Shown: positions 25,263 through 34,031 of the stretch, one piece after another
Position numbering within the stretch: the first letter of the stretch is position 1
Layout: each line of letters begins with the position of its first letter
NCBI GenBank assembly: GCA_949878485.1
Contig: CATLAM010000002.1
Span: 1 to 64,000, forward strand
Direction of reading: 5' to 3'
From: an uncultured Eubacteriales bacterium
Lineage (GTDB): Bacteria; Bacillota; Clostridia; Christensenellales; UBA1242
DNA: 64,000 nucleotides
The notes under the pieces: model-generated
What the model saw: the letters and a program-made list of their open reading frames with translations, nothing else
Databases searched by the model: none
Told to the model about the DNA's origin: nothing
Position numbers and translations under genes: made by a program

Positions 25263-26465
25263 TTATTCAATGATTGTAGAAACAACACCAGAACCAACTG
25301 TTCTGCCACCTTCACGAATAGCAAAACGAAGTCCTTGTTCAATAGCGATTTCTTTGTTAAGAGAAATTGTCATCTTAACGTTGTCGCCTGGCATAACCAT
25401 TTCTACGCCTGGTTCAAGTTCAATTGTTCCAGTAACGTCTGTTGTTCTGAAATAGAATTGTGGTCTGTAACCATTGAAGAATGGAGTATGACGACCACCT
25501 TCTTCTTTTTTCAATACATACACTTCAGCAGTGAATTTTGTATGAGGTTGAATTGAATTTGGTTTGCAAAGAACTTGTCCTTTTTCAATTTCAGTTCTTT
25601 GAATACCACGAAGAAGAACACCGATGTTGTCTCCTGCTCTTCCTTCGTCAAGAAGTTTTCTGAACATTTCAACGCCAGTTACAACTGTTTGTTTCTTAGC
25701 ACCAAGACCAACGATTTCAACAACGTCGTTAACGTGAACGATACCTCTTTCTACTCTACCAGTAGCAACTGTTCCACGACCAGTGATTGTGAAAACGTCT
25801 TCAACAGGCATAAGGAAAGGTTTGTCAATATCTCTTTCAGGTTCAGGAATATAAGAATCCAAAACATCCAAAAGTTCTTGAATGCATGCGCATGCTGGGT
25901 CAGAAGCATTTCCTGCTTGACCTGCTTCCAATGCTTTAAGAGCAGAACCTTTAACGATTGGAGTTGCATCTCCTGGGAAACCATATTCAGAGAGCAATTC
26001 TCTGATTTCCATTTCAACGAGATCCAAAAGTTCAGGATCATCAACTTGATCTGTTTTGTTCATGAAAACACAGATGTAAGGAACACCAACTTGTCTTGCA
26101 AGCAAGATGTGTTCTCTAGTTTGAGGCATAGGACCATCAGTTGCAGCAACAACAAGGATAGCGCCGTCCATTTGAGCAGCACCAGTAATCATGTTTTTAA
26201 CATAATCTGCGTGTCCTGGGCAGTCAACGTGAGCATAGTGACGCTTATCTGTTTGGTATTCAACGTGAGATGTGTTGATTGTAATACCTCTGGCTCTTTC
26301 TTCTGGAGCCTTATCGATTTCATCATATTTCATTTTTTGAGCGTAACCCTTTGCAGCACAATACATTGTGATAGCAGCAGTAAGAGTTGTTTTACCATGG
26401 TCAACGTGACCAATAGTACCAACGTTTACGTGTGGTTTGCTTCTGTCAAATTTTTCAGTAGCCAT
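25263..26465 (-). CDS. tuf: Elongation factor Tu
   Basis: The 400-aa protein has [35 protein letters not shown] and NKTD, the GTP-binding motifs of EF-Tu, followed by the beta-barrel domains ending [10 protein letters not shown]. It carries aminoacyl-tRNA to the ribosome. It is the last gene of the str cluster, with its own promoter in the fusA-tuf gap and AAAGGAG before the ATG. Confidence 0.98.
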   Translation of the reverse strand: MATEKFDRSKPHVNVGTIGHVDHGKTTLTAAITMYCAAKGYAQKMKYDEIDKAPEERARGITINTSHVEYQTDKRHYAHVDCPGHADYVKNMITGAAQMDGAILVVAATDGPMPQTREHILLARQVGVPYICVFMNKTDQVDDPELLDLVEMEIRELLSEYGFPGDATPIVKGSALKALEAGQAGNASDPACACIQELLDVLDSYIPEPERDIDKPFLMPVEDVFTITGRGTVATGRVERGIVHVNDVVEIVGLGAKKQTVVTGVEMFRKLLDEGRAGDNIGVLLRGIQRTEIEKGQVLCKPNSIQPHTKFTAEVYVLKKEEGGRHTPFFNGYRPQFYFRTTDVTGTIELEPGVEMVMPGDNVKMTISLNKEIAIEQGLRFAIREGGRTVGSGVVSTIIE

Positions 26466-26502
26466 TATTTTTTAATCTCCTTTTTTAATGCTTTACTGTG
26501 AT

Positions 26503-26530
26503 ATTTTAGCATAGTTTTTTAAAATATCAA
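26503..26530 (-). promoter_or_regulatory. Internal promoter of tuf
   Basis: On the minus strand TTGATA (26525-26530) and TGC-TAAAAT (26503-26508) are 16 bp apart, an extended -10 type. Confidence 0.65.
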
Positions 26531-26587
26531 AATGATTTTTTACAATTTCATAAAAAATTTTCAATTTAATGCCTAAATTATGAAAGA

Positions 26588-28660
26588 TTAGGCTTTTTTA
26601 CGCTGACCAACAATGTTTTCAGCGATGTTTTTAGGAACTTCAGCATATTTTAAGAATTCCATTGTGAATGTTCCACGACCTTGTGTTTGAGAACGAAGGT
26701 CTGTTGCATAACCAAACATTTCTCCAAGAGGAACTTCGGCATTTACAACTTGAACACCTGGTCTTGTTTCGTTTCCAGTCAAGATTCCACGACGAGAAGT
26801 CAAGTTACCCATAACTGTTCCAAGATAGTCGTCTGGCACTTCAACTTGAACTTTCATAACAGGTTCAAGAAGAACAGGATTTGCATTCAAAGCACCATCT
26901 TTGAATGCCATAGATCCAGCAATCTTAAACGCCATTTCAGAAGAGTCAACTTCGTGGTAAGAACCATCAAGGACAGTAACTTTAAAGTCAACAGTTTCAT
27001 AACCAGCGATAACACCAGTTTTGCTTGCTTCTTGAATACCATTGTTGATTGGTTGAATATATTCCTTAGGAATAGAGCCTCCAACAGTTTTATCTTCAAA
27101 TTGATAACCTGTTCCTGGTTCAAGTGGTTCAATTTCAATAACGCAGTGACCATATTGACCTTTACCACCAGATTGTCTAACAAACTTACCTTCAGCACGA
27201 GTTGCTTTTCTGATTGTTTCTTTGTAAGCAACTTGTGGTTGACCTACGTTTGCTTCAACTTTAAATTCACGAAGCAATCTGTCAACGATGATTTCAAGGT
27301 GAAGTTCGCCCATACCAGCGATGATTGTTTGACCAGTTTCTTGGTCTGTGTAAGTTTTGAAAGTTGGGTCTTCTTCAGCAAGTTTGATAAGCGCAAGCAC
27401 CATTTTTTCTTGCATAAGTTTTGTTTTAGGTTCAATAGCAACCTTAATAACTGGTTCTGGGAATTCCATACTTTCCAAAACGATTGGATTTTTTTCATCA
27501 CAAAGTGTTTCGCCTGTGATTGTATCTTTAAGACCGACAATCGCAGCGATGTCACCTGCTCCTACTTCTTTGATTTCTTCTCTTTGGTTAGAGTGCATAC
27601 GAATCAAACGACCAACTCTTTCTTTTTCGCCCTTGTTTGAGTTGTAAACATAAGAGCCAGCAACAAGTTTTCCAGAGTAAACTCTGAAGAACGCAAGACG
27701 ACCAACAAATGGGTCTGTCATAATTTTAAATGCAAGTCCTGCAAATGGAGCATCTTCACTTGGTGCTCTTGTTTCTGTTTCTTCTGTGTCTGGGTTTACG
27801 CCTTCAATATGATCAATGTCAAGTGGGCTTGGAAGGAATTCAACCATAGCATCCAAAAGCATTTGAACACCTTTGTTTTTATAAGAAGATCCACAAAGAA
27901 CAGGAACAATTGTTCTTGCAATAGTAGCGTCACGAAGTGCTTTTTTAAGTTCTTCAATAGAGATTTCTCCGCCTTCAAAGAATCTTTCAAGAAGAGCATC
28001 ATTAGTTTCAACAATTTTTTCTACCATTTCATCATGAAGTTGTTGAGCCTTTGCCTTATATTCTTCAGGAATTTCGGTAACTTCAATTTGAGTTCCCATG
28101 TCATCCTTATAAATTTCGGCCTTCATTGTCATAAGGTCGATAATTCCACTGAATGTATCTGCTTCTCCAATAGGCATTTGGATGGCAAGTGGATTTGTTT
28201 TCAATCTTTGTTTGATTGATTCAACACAACCATAAAAGTCAGCAGCATCTCTGTCCATTTTATTTACATAGATGATGGTTGGAACTTTATATTTAGTTGA
28301 TTGACGCCAAACAGTTTCTGTTTGTGGTTGAACTTTGTCACGAGCAGAAAGAACCAAAACAGCACCATCAAGCACTTTCAAGGAACGTTCTACTTCAACA
28401 GTGAAGTCAACGTGTCCTGGAGTGTCAATAATGTTGATTTTATGGTTTTTCCAAAAGCATGTTGTGCAGGCAGAAGTAATTGTGATACCGCGTTCTTGTT
28501 CTTGAGCCATCCAGTCCATAGTTGCAGCACCATCATGAACTTCACCAATTTTGTGACTTTTTCCAGTGTAAAACAAAATTCTTTCAGTTGTTGTTGTTTT
28601 ACCTGCGTCAATGTGAGCCATAATTCCGACATTTCTGGTCATTTCTAGGTTTGTAGCCAT
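26588..28660 (-). CDS. fusA: Elongation factor G
   Basis: In this 690-aa protein, [28 protein letters not shown] and NKMD are the G motifs, and domains II-V run to [10 protein letters not shown]. It catalyses translocation. I start it at 28660 ([10 protein letters not shown]), which has AAAAGGAG 9 nt upstream; the longer frame from 28708 lies in the leader. It is separated from rpsG by 371 bp of structured leader. Confidence 0.98.
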   Translation of the reverse strand: MATNLEMTRNVGIMAHIDAGKTTTTERILFYTGKSHKIGEVHDGAATMDWMAQEQERGITITSACTTCFWKNHKINIIDTPGHVDFTVEVERSLKVLDGAVLVLSARDKVQPQTETVWRQSTKYKVPTIIYVNKMDRDAADFYGCVESIKQRLKTNPLAIQMPIGEADTFSGIIDLMTMKAEIYKDDMGTQIEVTEIPEEYKAKAQQLHDEMVEKIVETNDALLERFFEGGEISIEELKKALRDATIARTIVPVLCGSSYKNKGVQMLLDAMVEFLPSPLDIDHIEGVNPDTEETETRAPSEDAPFAGLAFKIMTDPFVGRLAFFRVYSGKLVAGSYVYNSNKGEKERVGRLIRMHSNQREEIKEVGAGDIAAIVGLKDTITGETLCDEKNPIVLESMEFPEPVIKVAIEPKTKLMQEKMVLALIKLAEEDPTFKTYTDQETGQTIIAGMGELHLEIIVDRLLREFKVEANVGQPQVAYKETIRKATRAEGKFVRQSGGKGQYGHCVIEIEPLEPGTGYQFEDKTVGGSIPKEYIQPINNGIQEASKTGVIAGYETVDFKVTVLDGSYHEVDSSEMAFKIAGSMAFKDGALNANPVLLEPVMKVQVEVPDDYLGTVMGNLTSRRGILTGNETRPGVQVVNAEVPLGEMFGYATDLRSQTQGRGTFTMEFLKYAEVPKNIAENIVGQRKKA

Positions 28661-29031
28661 AAAAATAATCTCCTTTTTTCTGGGACAAAAACCTAAATTT
28701 TTATGCATATATATATTTCAACGAAATTCTAACTGCTAAAACTTTGGTTTCTACCCCAATCATCTTCCCTTTATTTGATTTTCAATTTTGTTTATCAAAT
28801 TAAATTCTACATTTCACAAAATTGAAAATAGAATTTTATATAGTTTAGGGAATTAACTATAATTTAAGATTTCCAAATAATTACTCTTGCATACTTTGCA
28901 AGAGAGTCGCAACAAATCGTCAACTTAGTTTTACTAAGCACTATTCATTTGATCGCGAATCCGAAAAACAAGTGTCAAAGTGGTGTTTATAAAAATAAAT
29001 TCAAAACAAAACAGAAACACAGTTTTTCAAA
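28661..29031 (-). promoter_or_regulatory. Gene-free 371-bp stretch: fusA leader
   Basis: No long frame. It contains a hairpin ACTCTTGC...GCAAGAGT (28883-28907), a second structured piece with outer arms TCGCAACAAAT/ATTTGATCGCGA and inner hairpin CTTAG-TTTTA-CTAAG (28908-28960, possibly related to the dispersed repeat), a possible 20-codon leader ORF at 28701-28763, and GTCCCAG just before the ribosome site, a motif also seen before rpsL. I found no clear sigma-A promoter. Confidence 0.45.
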
Positions 29032-29505
29032 TTACCATTTATAATGTGCGAAAGCCTTATTTGCTTCTGCCATTCTGTGCATTTCGTCACGTTTTTTAAT
29101 AGATGCACCTGTGTTGTTATATGCATCTAAAAGTTCGCCAGCAAGTTTTTCATCCATATTTCTTTCGCCAGTTCTTTTTCTTGCATTGTTAACAATCCAA
29201 CGAATAGCAAGAGTTTGGCGTCTTTCAGGACGGATTTCCATAGGAACTTGGTATGTTGCACCACCTACTCTGCGACCTTTTGTTTCAAGTAAAGGTTTAA
29301 CATTTTCGATTGCAGCAAGGCAAACATCAAGAGGTTCCAAACTTGTTTTTTCTTTAATAATATCGAAAGAACCATAAACAATTCTTTGAGCAAGACCTTT
29401 CTTACCACTCAACATAATTTGATTGATAAGTTTTGTAACAACCTTGTTTCCGTAAATTGGATCTGGTAAAACTTCTTTCTTCACGGCACTATTTCTTCTA
29501 GGCAT
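29032..29505 (-). CDS. rpsG: 30S ribosomal protein S7
   Basis: The 157-aa protein starts [12 protein letters not shown], contains [26 protein letters not shown] and ends [13 protein letters not shown]. It nucleates 30S head assembly and usually represses its own operon. The start at 29505 has AAAGGAG upstream. Confidence 0.98.
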   Translation of the reverse strand: MPRRNSAVKKEVLPDPIYGNKVVTKLINQIMLSGKKGLAQRIVYGSFDIIKEKTSLEPLDVCLAAIENVKPLLETKGRRVGGATYQVPMEIRPERRQTLAIRWIVNNARKRTGERNMDEKLAGELLDAYNNTGASIKKRDEMHRMAEANKAFAHYKW

Positions 29506-29524
29506 GTGTTTTACTCCTTTTAAT

Positions 29525-29536
29525 CCACAATTGTGG
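29525..29536. promoter_or_regulatory. Third copy of the CCACAATTGTGG palindrome
   Basis: This exact 12-bp palindrome lies in the rpsL-rpsG gap. The only other two copies I found flank the promoters of the divergent HTH genes at 34187 and 34482. It could be an operator for one of those regulators, or simply a hairpin in the mRNA. Confidence 0.5.
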
Positions 29537-29561
29537 AAAATCAATAATTTCTAAGCAAATA

Positions 29562-29936
29562 TTACTTCTTTGCTTTCTTTGCGCCATATTTAGAACGGCT
29601 TTGTTTTCTGTTTGCAACTCCGGCTGTGTCCAAAGTTCCACGAATAATGTGATAACGAACACCAGGCAAATCCTTAACACGACCACCACGAACAAGAACG
29701 ACACTGTGTTCTTGCAAGTTGTGACCTATTCCAGGAATATAGCAAGTTCCTTCTTGACCATTTGAAAGTTTAACTCTGGCAATTTTACGAAGAGCAGAGT
29801 TAGGCTTTTTAGGTGTTGCAGTTCTTACTGACAAGCAAACGCCACGCTTTTGTGGGCATTCTTCAAGAAGTGGAGCCTTTTTCTTTTTTTCAAAAGTTTT
29901 TCTTCCGTTTCTTACTAATTGGTTAAATGTAGGCAT
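29562..29936 (-). CDS. rpsL: 30S ribosomal protein S12
   Basis: The 124-aa protein has [22 protein letters not shown] (with the Lys of the streptomycin-sensitive loop) and [16 protein letters not shown]. It sits at the decoding centre. It is first gene of the str operon, preceded by a leader of about 350 nt. Confidence 0.98.
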   Translation of the reverse strand: MPTFNQLVRNGRKTFEKKKKAPLLEECPQKRGVCLSVRTATPKKPNSALRKIARVKLSNGQEGTCYIPGIGHNLQEHSVVLVRGGRVKDLPGVRYHIIRGTLDTAGVANRKQSRSKYGAKKAKK

Positions 29937-30285
29937 AGTTTTCTCCTTTTATTACTGGGACAGACACCAAAAATAGATTTAATGTCTGTTCTTAAGTGTT
30001 TGCAAATTTTGCATCGACTTAACACTTTGTCTTAAAAAAGACGCGATAATATGTCATCGCGTCATGAAAAATGCTTTTTAAATCAAACATGAACAACACA
30101 ATTGCTTACTGGGACAGACAACTCAGTCCATAGCAACTTTAAACAAATAAATGTTTAAATCGGTGAAGCAGTTTTTCACTTTTAAAAAGGTCACCTGCCA
30201 CCTGTTGTTTGTTTATGCTCTCATTCTTTTTGCCAAAGCATGCTTTGACAAAAAAATTAAGCATGGTTTCCGACAACGAAACACA
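29937..30285 (-). promoter_or_regulatory. Leader of the str operon with attenuator-like terminator
   Basis: No long frame on the operon strand. Reading towards rpsL, after the promoter come TTTAAACA...TGTTTAAA-type pairing, the 15-nt motif TGTCTGTCCCAGTAA (30106-30120), a full intrinsic terminator (30034-30063), AAGTGTT...AACACTT pairing, an ACAGACA...TGTCTGT hairpin (29960-29989), and a second copy of the 15-nt motif (29952-29966) just before the ribosome site. Confidence 0.6.
30034..30063 (-). terminator. Intrinsic terminator inside the rpsL leader
   Basis: GACGCGAT and ATCGCGTC form an 8-bp GC-rich stem with an 8-nt loop, followed on the minus strand by six Ts. It lies about 230 nt after the promoter and 100 nt before rpsL, so it should act as an attenuator or end a short RNA. 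Confidence 0.7.
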
Positions 30286-30290
30286 TGCTT

Positions 30291-30319
30291 ATTATATTTA
30301 TATAGAAAGAAAAAGTCAA
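30291..30319 (-). promoter_or_regulatory. Promoter of the str operon
   Basis: On the minus strand TTGACT (30314-30319) and TATAAT (30291-30296), 17-bp spacer. Confidence 0.8.
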
Positions 30320-30363
30320 GCAATTTTGTAATTTAATTTAAAAAATATTTATGAATAAAATCT

Positions 30364-30738
30364 TTATTTTTTATTTCTTGAAATCATAAGTTTCTTCATA
30401 ATCTTTTTCTTTCTGTATGATCCTTTCATAAAATCAAGTCTTATTCCATTAGGGTCACCTACAAGCGAAGCAAAAATAATTCCTTTTTTGAAATAGCAAG
30501 GTGAATTTCCTTTAAAACATGCTGGACAATCTGGATTACCACAAGTGTAATAAAGAGATCTTCCAGAACCCACTGTTGCACGAAGAGAAGATTCAACAGC
30601 ATAGTTAATAATTTGCATCAAAGAATTACCAAAATTTAATTTCTTTTTAACATTTCCATCTTTGTCTTCTTTAACATCCATAGCAATCATTTCAAGATTA
30701 AGTTCTTTTTTGCAAATAGGACACTTTGGACCAAACAT
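30364..30738 (-). CDS. Unknown small zinc-ribbon-like protein
   Basis: The 124-aa protein has CPICKKE near the N-terminus and CGNPDCPACFKGNSPC in the middle, two Cys pairs that could hold one or two zinc ions, and a very basic C-terminus (RKKKIMKKLMISRNKK) that could touch nucleic acid. I know no family. An AAAAGGATG site precedes the ATG, and a promoter TTGAAA-N18-TATACT lies upstream. It stands between the split sigma factor and the str operon with its own promoter. Confidence 0.7.
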   Translation of the reverse strand: MFGPKCPICKKELNLEMIAMDVKEDKDGNVKKKLNFGNSLMQIINYAVESSLRATVGSGRSLYYTCGNPDCPACFKGNSPCYFKKGIIFASLVGDPNGIRLDFMKGSYRKKKIMKKLMISRNKK

Positions 30739-30812
30739 GTTTCATCCTTTTAACCAAAACTCTTTTAAATTTTGGAAGAGAGTGGAAAACCACAATTACT
30801 CTTTACTTTACT

Positions 30813-30842
30813 AGTATACCACAAAATTCGATAATTTTTCAA
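30813..30842 (-). promoter_or_regulatory. Promoter of the zinc-ribbon-like gene
   Basis: On the minus strand TTGAAA (30837-30842) and TGG-TATACT (30813-30818) are 18 bp apart, with an extended -10. Confidence 0.6.
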
Positions 30843-30889
30843 TAGATTTGACAAATTTTTCAATAAGTTTAACGAATTTTGAATTATTA

Positions 30890-30920
30890 AATAAAAAAAG
30901 AGCAACAATATTGCTCTTTT
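30890..30920 (-). terminator. Terminator of the split sigma operon
   Basis: AAAAGAGCAA and TTGCTCTTTT form a 10-bp stem around 5 nt, with T on the minus strand, just after the stop codon. Confidence 0.85.
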
Positions 30921-30922
30921 AT

Positions 30923-33058
30923 TTAATCACCTTTATCTTTGCCAATAATGTTTTTCAACTGAACTTGATTTTCTTCAGATCTTTTAATTCTTAATTCCTT
31001 GTTTTTCAGATTACGATTTCTATAACGAACAAATTTTTTAACTTTATCCAAAATGCTATCTCTAACTTGTTCTACTTCAACAGGGAAAATATCTAATTCT
31101 TTGGAAGCTTCTTCACAACTCATTTTTTGCAAGATTGTTTTTTCAAAAATCAAATTTTCTGTTACGCCTGTAAGTTTGTATGGAGCAAAATTTCTTCTAA
31201 GCACCTTTTCGCCGCCAGCGCTCTGAATTATGTCATCAAGTTCATCTTTTTTCATGTCGGTTGTCACATTCATAAGCACATTTGAAACATGCTTAAACTG
31301 GTCAGTAATTTCTTTTCCAAAAATGCGTTCGTCCAAATTTCCATGTTCTTGTTGATAAGCATTCATCTTATAAAAATCATCTACTTCCTTTATAAACAAA
31401 TCAGGATCTTTAGAATCAAAACAATTTTTATAATTTCTTATTGCCAACTTAATTGATTGAGTTGTACTTGTTAAATAATCAAAAGCATTCTTATTTAAAC
31501 CCAACTCATTTAACACTTGTTCTGCAGGCATATTATCACAAATAAAGTCTCTTAAAATGACTACTTCCGCCCTTGTTACAAGTCTTGGAGCAAACTTAAA
31601 CATTAAAAATTCTTTTCCACCATGTTTTGTTACAAAATTTTTATCAATTCTTCTCTGGTATAATCTTTCTTTGTATTCCAAAGTTTGACGCCCAGCAATA
31701 TTGTTTACTTGATTTTTCATGTCTTCCGCTTCCATAGCATCCAAATCTTTAAACATCTCACGAATTTCAAGTTCTGTTTTTGCAATCACGCCAGTTGATA
31801 GCCCTGTTCCTTTGCTTAAAGTTTCGGCTGTGTAATAATTTCCCATTAAATAAAGATTTTCAAAAACAGTCTTTTGTGTTTCGTTTAATCTTGAAACAAA
31901 ATGGTCAATAAGTCTGCGTCTACCCAATTTATCTACAAAATTTCGTCTTTCAATGACATTATCTCTGTCAGCAACAATGTTCGCATCTTTCAAAGATTTA
32001 TCCACAACCCAAACAATATCGTCAAAATTGGTGGTTTTAAGTTTGCTTGTTGCACTTTCTAAACAAGTTTTAAATTCTTTCATTGAAAGACCTGCTTTCT
32101 TGGCTTGATGTGACATTGCTTGTCCCCTATATGTCAACATTCCATGATAAAACGCCTTTCTTTCGTTGTCTGGCAAAATTCTAAGAAAATAATTCGCCAA
32201 GAAATATTTTCCACCGTATTTTTCCAAAACCCTTTCCACTCTGGCAATCTTCTGACGAATATTCTCTGGAAGTTTTACTGTTTCAATTATTCTACCTTTC
32301 TTCTCATTTTCCAAAATAGTGTCTGCTATTTTGCAAACTCTTGCAAGCGTAAGTTTGAAACCATTAATATTAAAAATTTTTATACTACCTGTGTCATATT
32401 TCAATTCTCTTTCGGATTGACCAAAATAATCTAAAATTGCATAATCAAAAATTTCTTGTTGAGTTGGTGTAAGTCTTGGATAAACTTTTTCCACCAAAAA
32501 TTCTCTTCCATATTTATTAATTACATCATGACAAGTTGCCAACTTTAACACTTGATTTCTTTGAAAACTTATTCCTTTTATGGATTTGTCAAGTTCCGTC
32601 GCCCCTTCTTCATAAATTCGTCTGATTTTTGCAATTTTTTCAGCATTATGCAAAACATTTTCTACCATTTGTCTTGTTGTTCCTAAAACATCTGCAACCT
32701 GCTCATAACTCATTCCATCAAGGTAAACACTTTCAAAAATTATTCTGTCTTGTCTTGAAAGATATGGCAAAACTTGTGTTCTTATGAAGTCTTCATTTAG
32801 TTTTCCGTCAACATTATTATGGTCAAATGATTTATCTTCAATAAAATCAATTTTAGCATTACCTTCTTCAGCATCTCCATGATGAGAAGTTTGAATTGGT
32901 GCATCCAAACTTTGCATAGGTGGATGTTTTAAAACTCGTTGTCTTTCCTCACCTATTGTTATATTAATATATTTCAATCTTGAGAATCTTCCTATAATGC
33001 CTTTTACAAGATAAGTGGAAAACTTAAAATTGTAATCAGACTTAAAGTTGTCAATCAT
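30923..33058 (-). CDS. Split sigma-70-like factor, C-terminal gene with tandem region-4-like modules
   Basis: In this 711-aa protein, residues 1-30 (IDNFKSDYNFKFSTYLVKGIIG) are the second half of sigma region 2.2-2.3, whose first half is the end of the preceding gene. A canonical region-4-like HTH follows at about 92-147 (LPYLSRQDRIIFESVYLDGMSYEQVADVLGTT). Similar helical modules, each opening K-x-G-(x)3-F/L-L and ending in an HTH-like segment, recur at about 178-250, 276-341, 373-440, 474-543 and 613-680. A single sigma-4 domain is normal, so five extra degenerate copies are unusual. The ATG overlaps the upstream stop as ATGA, giving coupled translation. It could be a two-subunit sigma factor or a multi-site promoter-binding regulator. 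A -1 shift at the junction (AAATGA) would fuse both genes into one about 830-aa protein. Confidence 0.75.
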   Translation of the reverse strand: MIDNFKSDYNFKFSTYLVKGIIGRFSRLKYINITIGEERQRVLKHPPMQSLDAPIQTSHHGDAEEGNAKIDFIEDKSFDHNNVDGKLNEDFIRTQVLPYLSRQDRIIFESVYLDGMSYEQVADVLGTTRQMVENVLHNAEKIAKIRRIYEEGATELDKSIKGISFQRNQVLKLATCHDVINKYGREFLVEKVYPRLTPTQQEIFDYAILDYFGQSERELKYDTGSIKIFNINGFKLTLARVCKIADTILENEKKGRIIETVKLPENIRQKIARVERVLEKYGGKYFLANYFLRILPDNERKAFYHGMLTYRGQAMSHQAKKAGLSMKEFKTCLESATSKLKTTNFDDIVWVVDKSLKDANIVADRDNVIERRNFVDKLGRRRLIDHFVSRLNETQKTVFENLYLMGNYYTAETLSKGTGLSTGVIAKTELEIREMFKDLDAMEAEDMKNQVNNIAGRQTLEYKERLYQRRIDKNFVTKHGGKEFLMFKFAPRLVTRAEVVILRDFICDNMPAEQVLNELGLNKNAFDYLTSTTQSIKLAIRNYKNCFDSKDPDLFIKEVDDFYKMNAYQQEHGNLDERIFGKEITDQFKHVSNVLMNVTTDMKKDELDDIIQSAGGEKVLRRNFAPYKLTGVTENLIFEKTILQKMSCEEASKELDIFPVEVEQVRDSILDKVKKFVRYRNRNLKNKELRIKRSEENQVQLKNIIGKDKGD

Positions 33059-33423
33059 TTCACTAAAGCCATGACACCTTCAGACAGCAAATCATCATAA
33101 TCTGGATCAATTGAAGAAACACTTCTTAAAAAAGAAGATTTAAAATCATTAACATATTTTGCCACAAGTCTTAAATTTCCATAAATAAGTGCTTCACGCA
33201 GTGGTAAGATATCTCCGTCTTTTACACCAAACTTTTCTCTTATCGCTGGATCTTCAATATTGGAATTTGGCTCACCATATTCATGATATTGTCTTAAAAG
33301 TTTCAACTCTTCTTCAGAAGTAAATGCAGGTGGAAGATGATTCCAATTCCAAATTTTCTTTTCAGTGTTATAATTATATTTTTTCTCTGTTTGATTTTCG
33401 CTGATTTCGTTTGAATTTTCCAT
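33055..33423 (-). CDS. Split sigma-70-like factor, N-terminal gene (regions 1.2-2.2)
   Basis: The 122-aa protein has FTSEEELKLLRQYHEYG (35-51), which resembles region 1.2, and LIYGNLRLVAKYVNDF with DDLLSEGVMALVK (79-122), which matches region 2.1-2.2 of sigma-70 (NLRLV... DLIQEGNIGLIKA). It stops exactly where region 2.2 should continue, and the next gene supplies that continuation. I start it at 33423 (MENSNEIS), which has ACGGAG 6 nt upstream; the longer frame runs through the promoter and its G tract. It is transcribed from a promoter with ten Gs in the spacer. Confidence 0.75.
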   Translation of the reverse strand: MENSNEISENQTEKKYNYNTEKKIWNWNHLPPAFTSEEELKLLRQYHEYGEPNSNIEDPAIREKFGVKDGDILPLREALIYGNLRLVAKYVNDFKSSFLRSVSSIDPDYDDLLSEGVMALVK

Positions 33424-33439
33424 AGTATTCTCCGTTTGC

Positions 33440-33471
33440 ATTATACCATTCTCCCCCCCCCCGCTTGTCAA
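33440..33471 (-). promoter_or_regulatory. Promoter of the split sigma operon with G10 tract in the spacer
   Basis: On the minus strand TTGACA (33466-33471) and TGG-TATAAT (-10 at 33440-33445) are 20 bp apart. Ten Gs (C on the plus strand, 33453-33462) lie in the spacer. The spacer is 3 bp too long for an ideal promoter; the extended -10 (TGG) may compensate. Confidence 0.75.
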
Positions 33472-33543
33472 GAGTGTTTTTTGGAAAATTTTAGATGTTT
33501 CTTATAAAAATGGATGTCTTTTAGTCTATAAAAAATTTAAACA

Positions 33544-33576
33544 AAATAAAAAAAGTGATTGACTTTCAACCACTTT
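33544..33576 (-). terminator. Terminator of rpsU
   Basis: AAAGTGGTTGA and TCAATCACTTT pair over 11 bp with one G-U and a 3-nt loop, followed by T on the minus strand. Confidence 0.8.
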
Positions 33577-33594
33577 ATTTTTAATGATATAATA

Positions 33595-33777
33595 TTAACC
33601 TCTTTTTCTTGCTCTTTTTCTAGCGTTTTCGCTTTTCTTTTTCTTTGCAACGCTTGGTTTATCATATGCTTCTTTCTTTCTTATGTCGCCAATAATTCCA
33701 TCTTTTTGACATTTTCTTTTAAAACGTTTTAAAGCGCTTTCCAAAGATTCGTTTTCGCCTACTTTAACAGTTGTCAT
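33595..33777 (-). CDS. rpsU: 30S ribosomal protein S21
   Basis: The 60-aa protein reads [20 protein letters not shown] and ends in a Lys/Arg-rich helix. It takes part in early initiation. In many bacteria rpsU heads an operon with dnaG and rpoD; here the split sigma-like genes follow instead, with their own promoter. GGTGGTGA lies before the ATG. Confidence 0.95.
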   Translation of the reverse strand: MTTVKVGENESLESALKRFKRKCQKDGIIGDIRKKEAYDKPSVAKKKKSENARKRARKRG

Positions 33778-33814
33778 CTAAATCACCACCTTTCAAGTCC
33801 ATAATTCTTTTTGC

Positions 33815-33843
33815 ATTTTATCATAACAAATGTTTCTTGTCAA
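33815..33843 (-). promoter_or_regulatory. Promoter of rpsU
   Basis: On the minus strand TTGACA (33838-33843) and TAAAAT (33815-33820), 17-bp spacer. Confidence 0.8.
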
Positions 33844-33903
33844 GAAAAAAGACCAAAAAGTTAAAAACATTTCCCAAGTGATAAAGTTTATTTAAATAAT
33901 CAT

Positions 33904-34015
33904 ACTAATTTTCTTAGAATCTCATTCTTAGCAATAGCGTTGCGACCAAGTCGCCAATGAAATGCGACTTGCGTGTGGTCGCAAGAGAGTGAAAACAAAC
34001 AAATGACGCAGTTTT
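33904..34015 (+). repeat. Structured intergenic repeat, copy E1
   Basis: Begins CTTAGAATCTCATTCTTAGC, core stem GCGACC-AAGTCGC / loop CAATGAAAT / GCGACTT / bulge GCGTGT / GGTCGC at 33942-33982, ends ATGACGCAGTTTT. All 13 pairs are Watson-Crick. It is tandem with E2. Confidence 0.8.
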
Positions 34016-34031
34016 AATTATAAGAAAACAA

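Noticed and set aside
26681..27640. 319-aa plus-strand frame
   Set aside because: Antisense of fusA, Phe/Ser/Cys-rich composition typical of a shadow.
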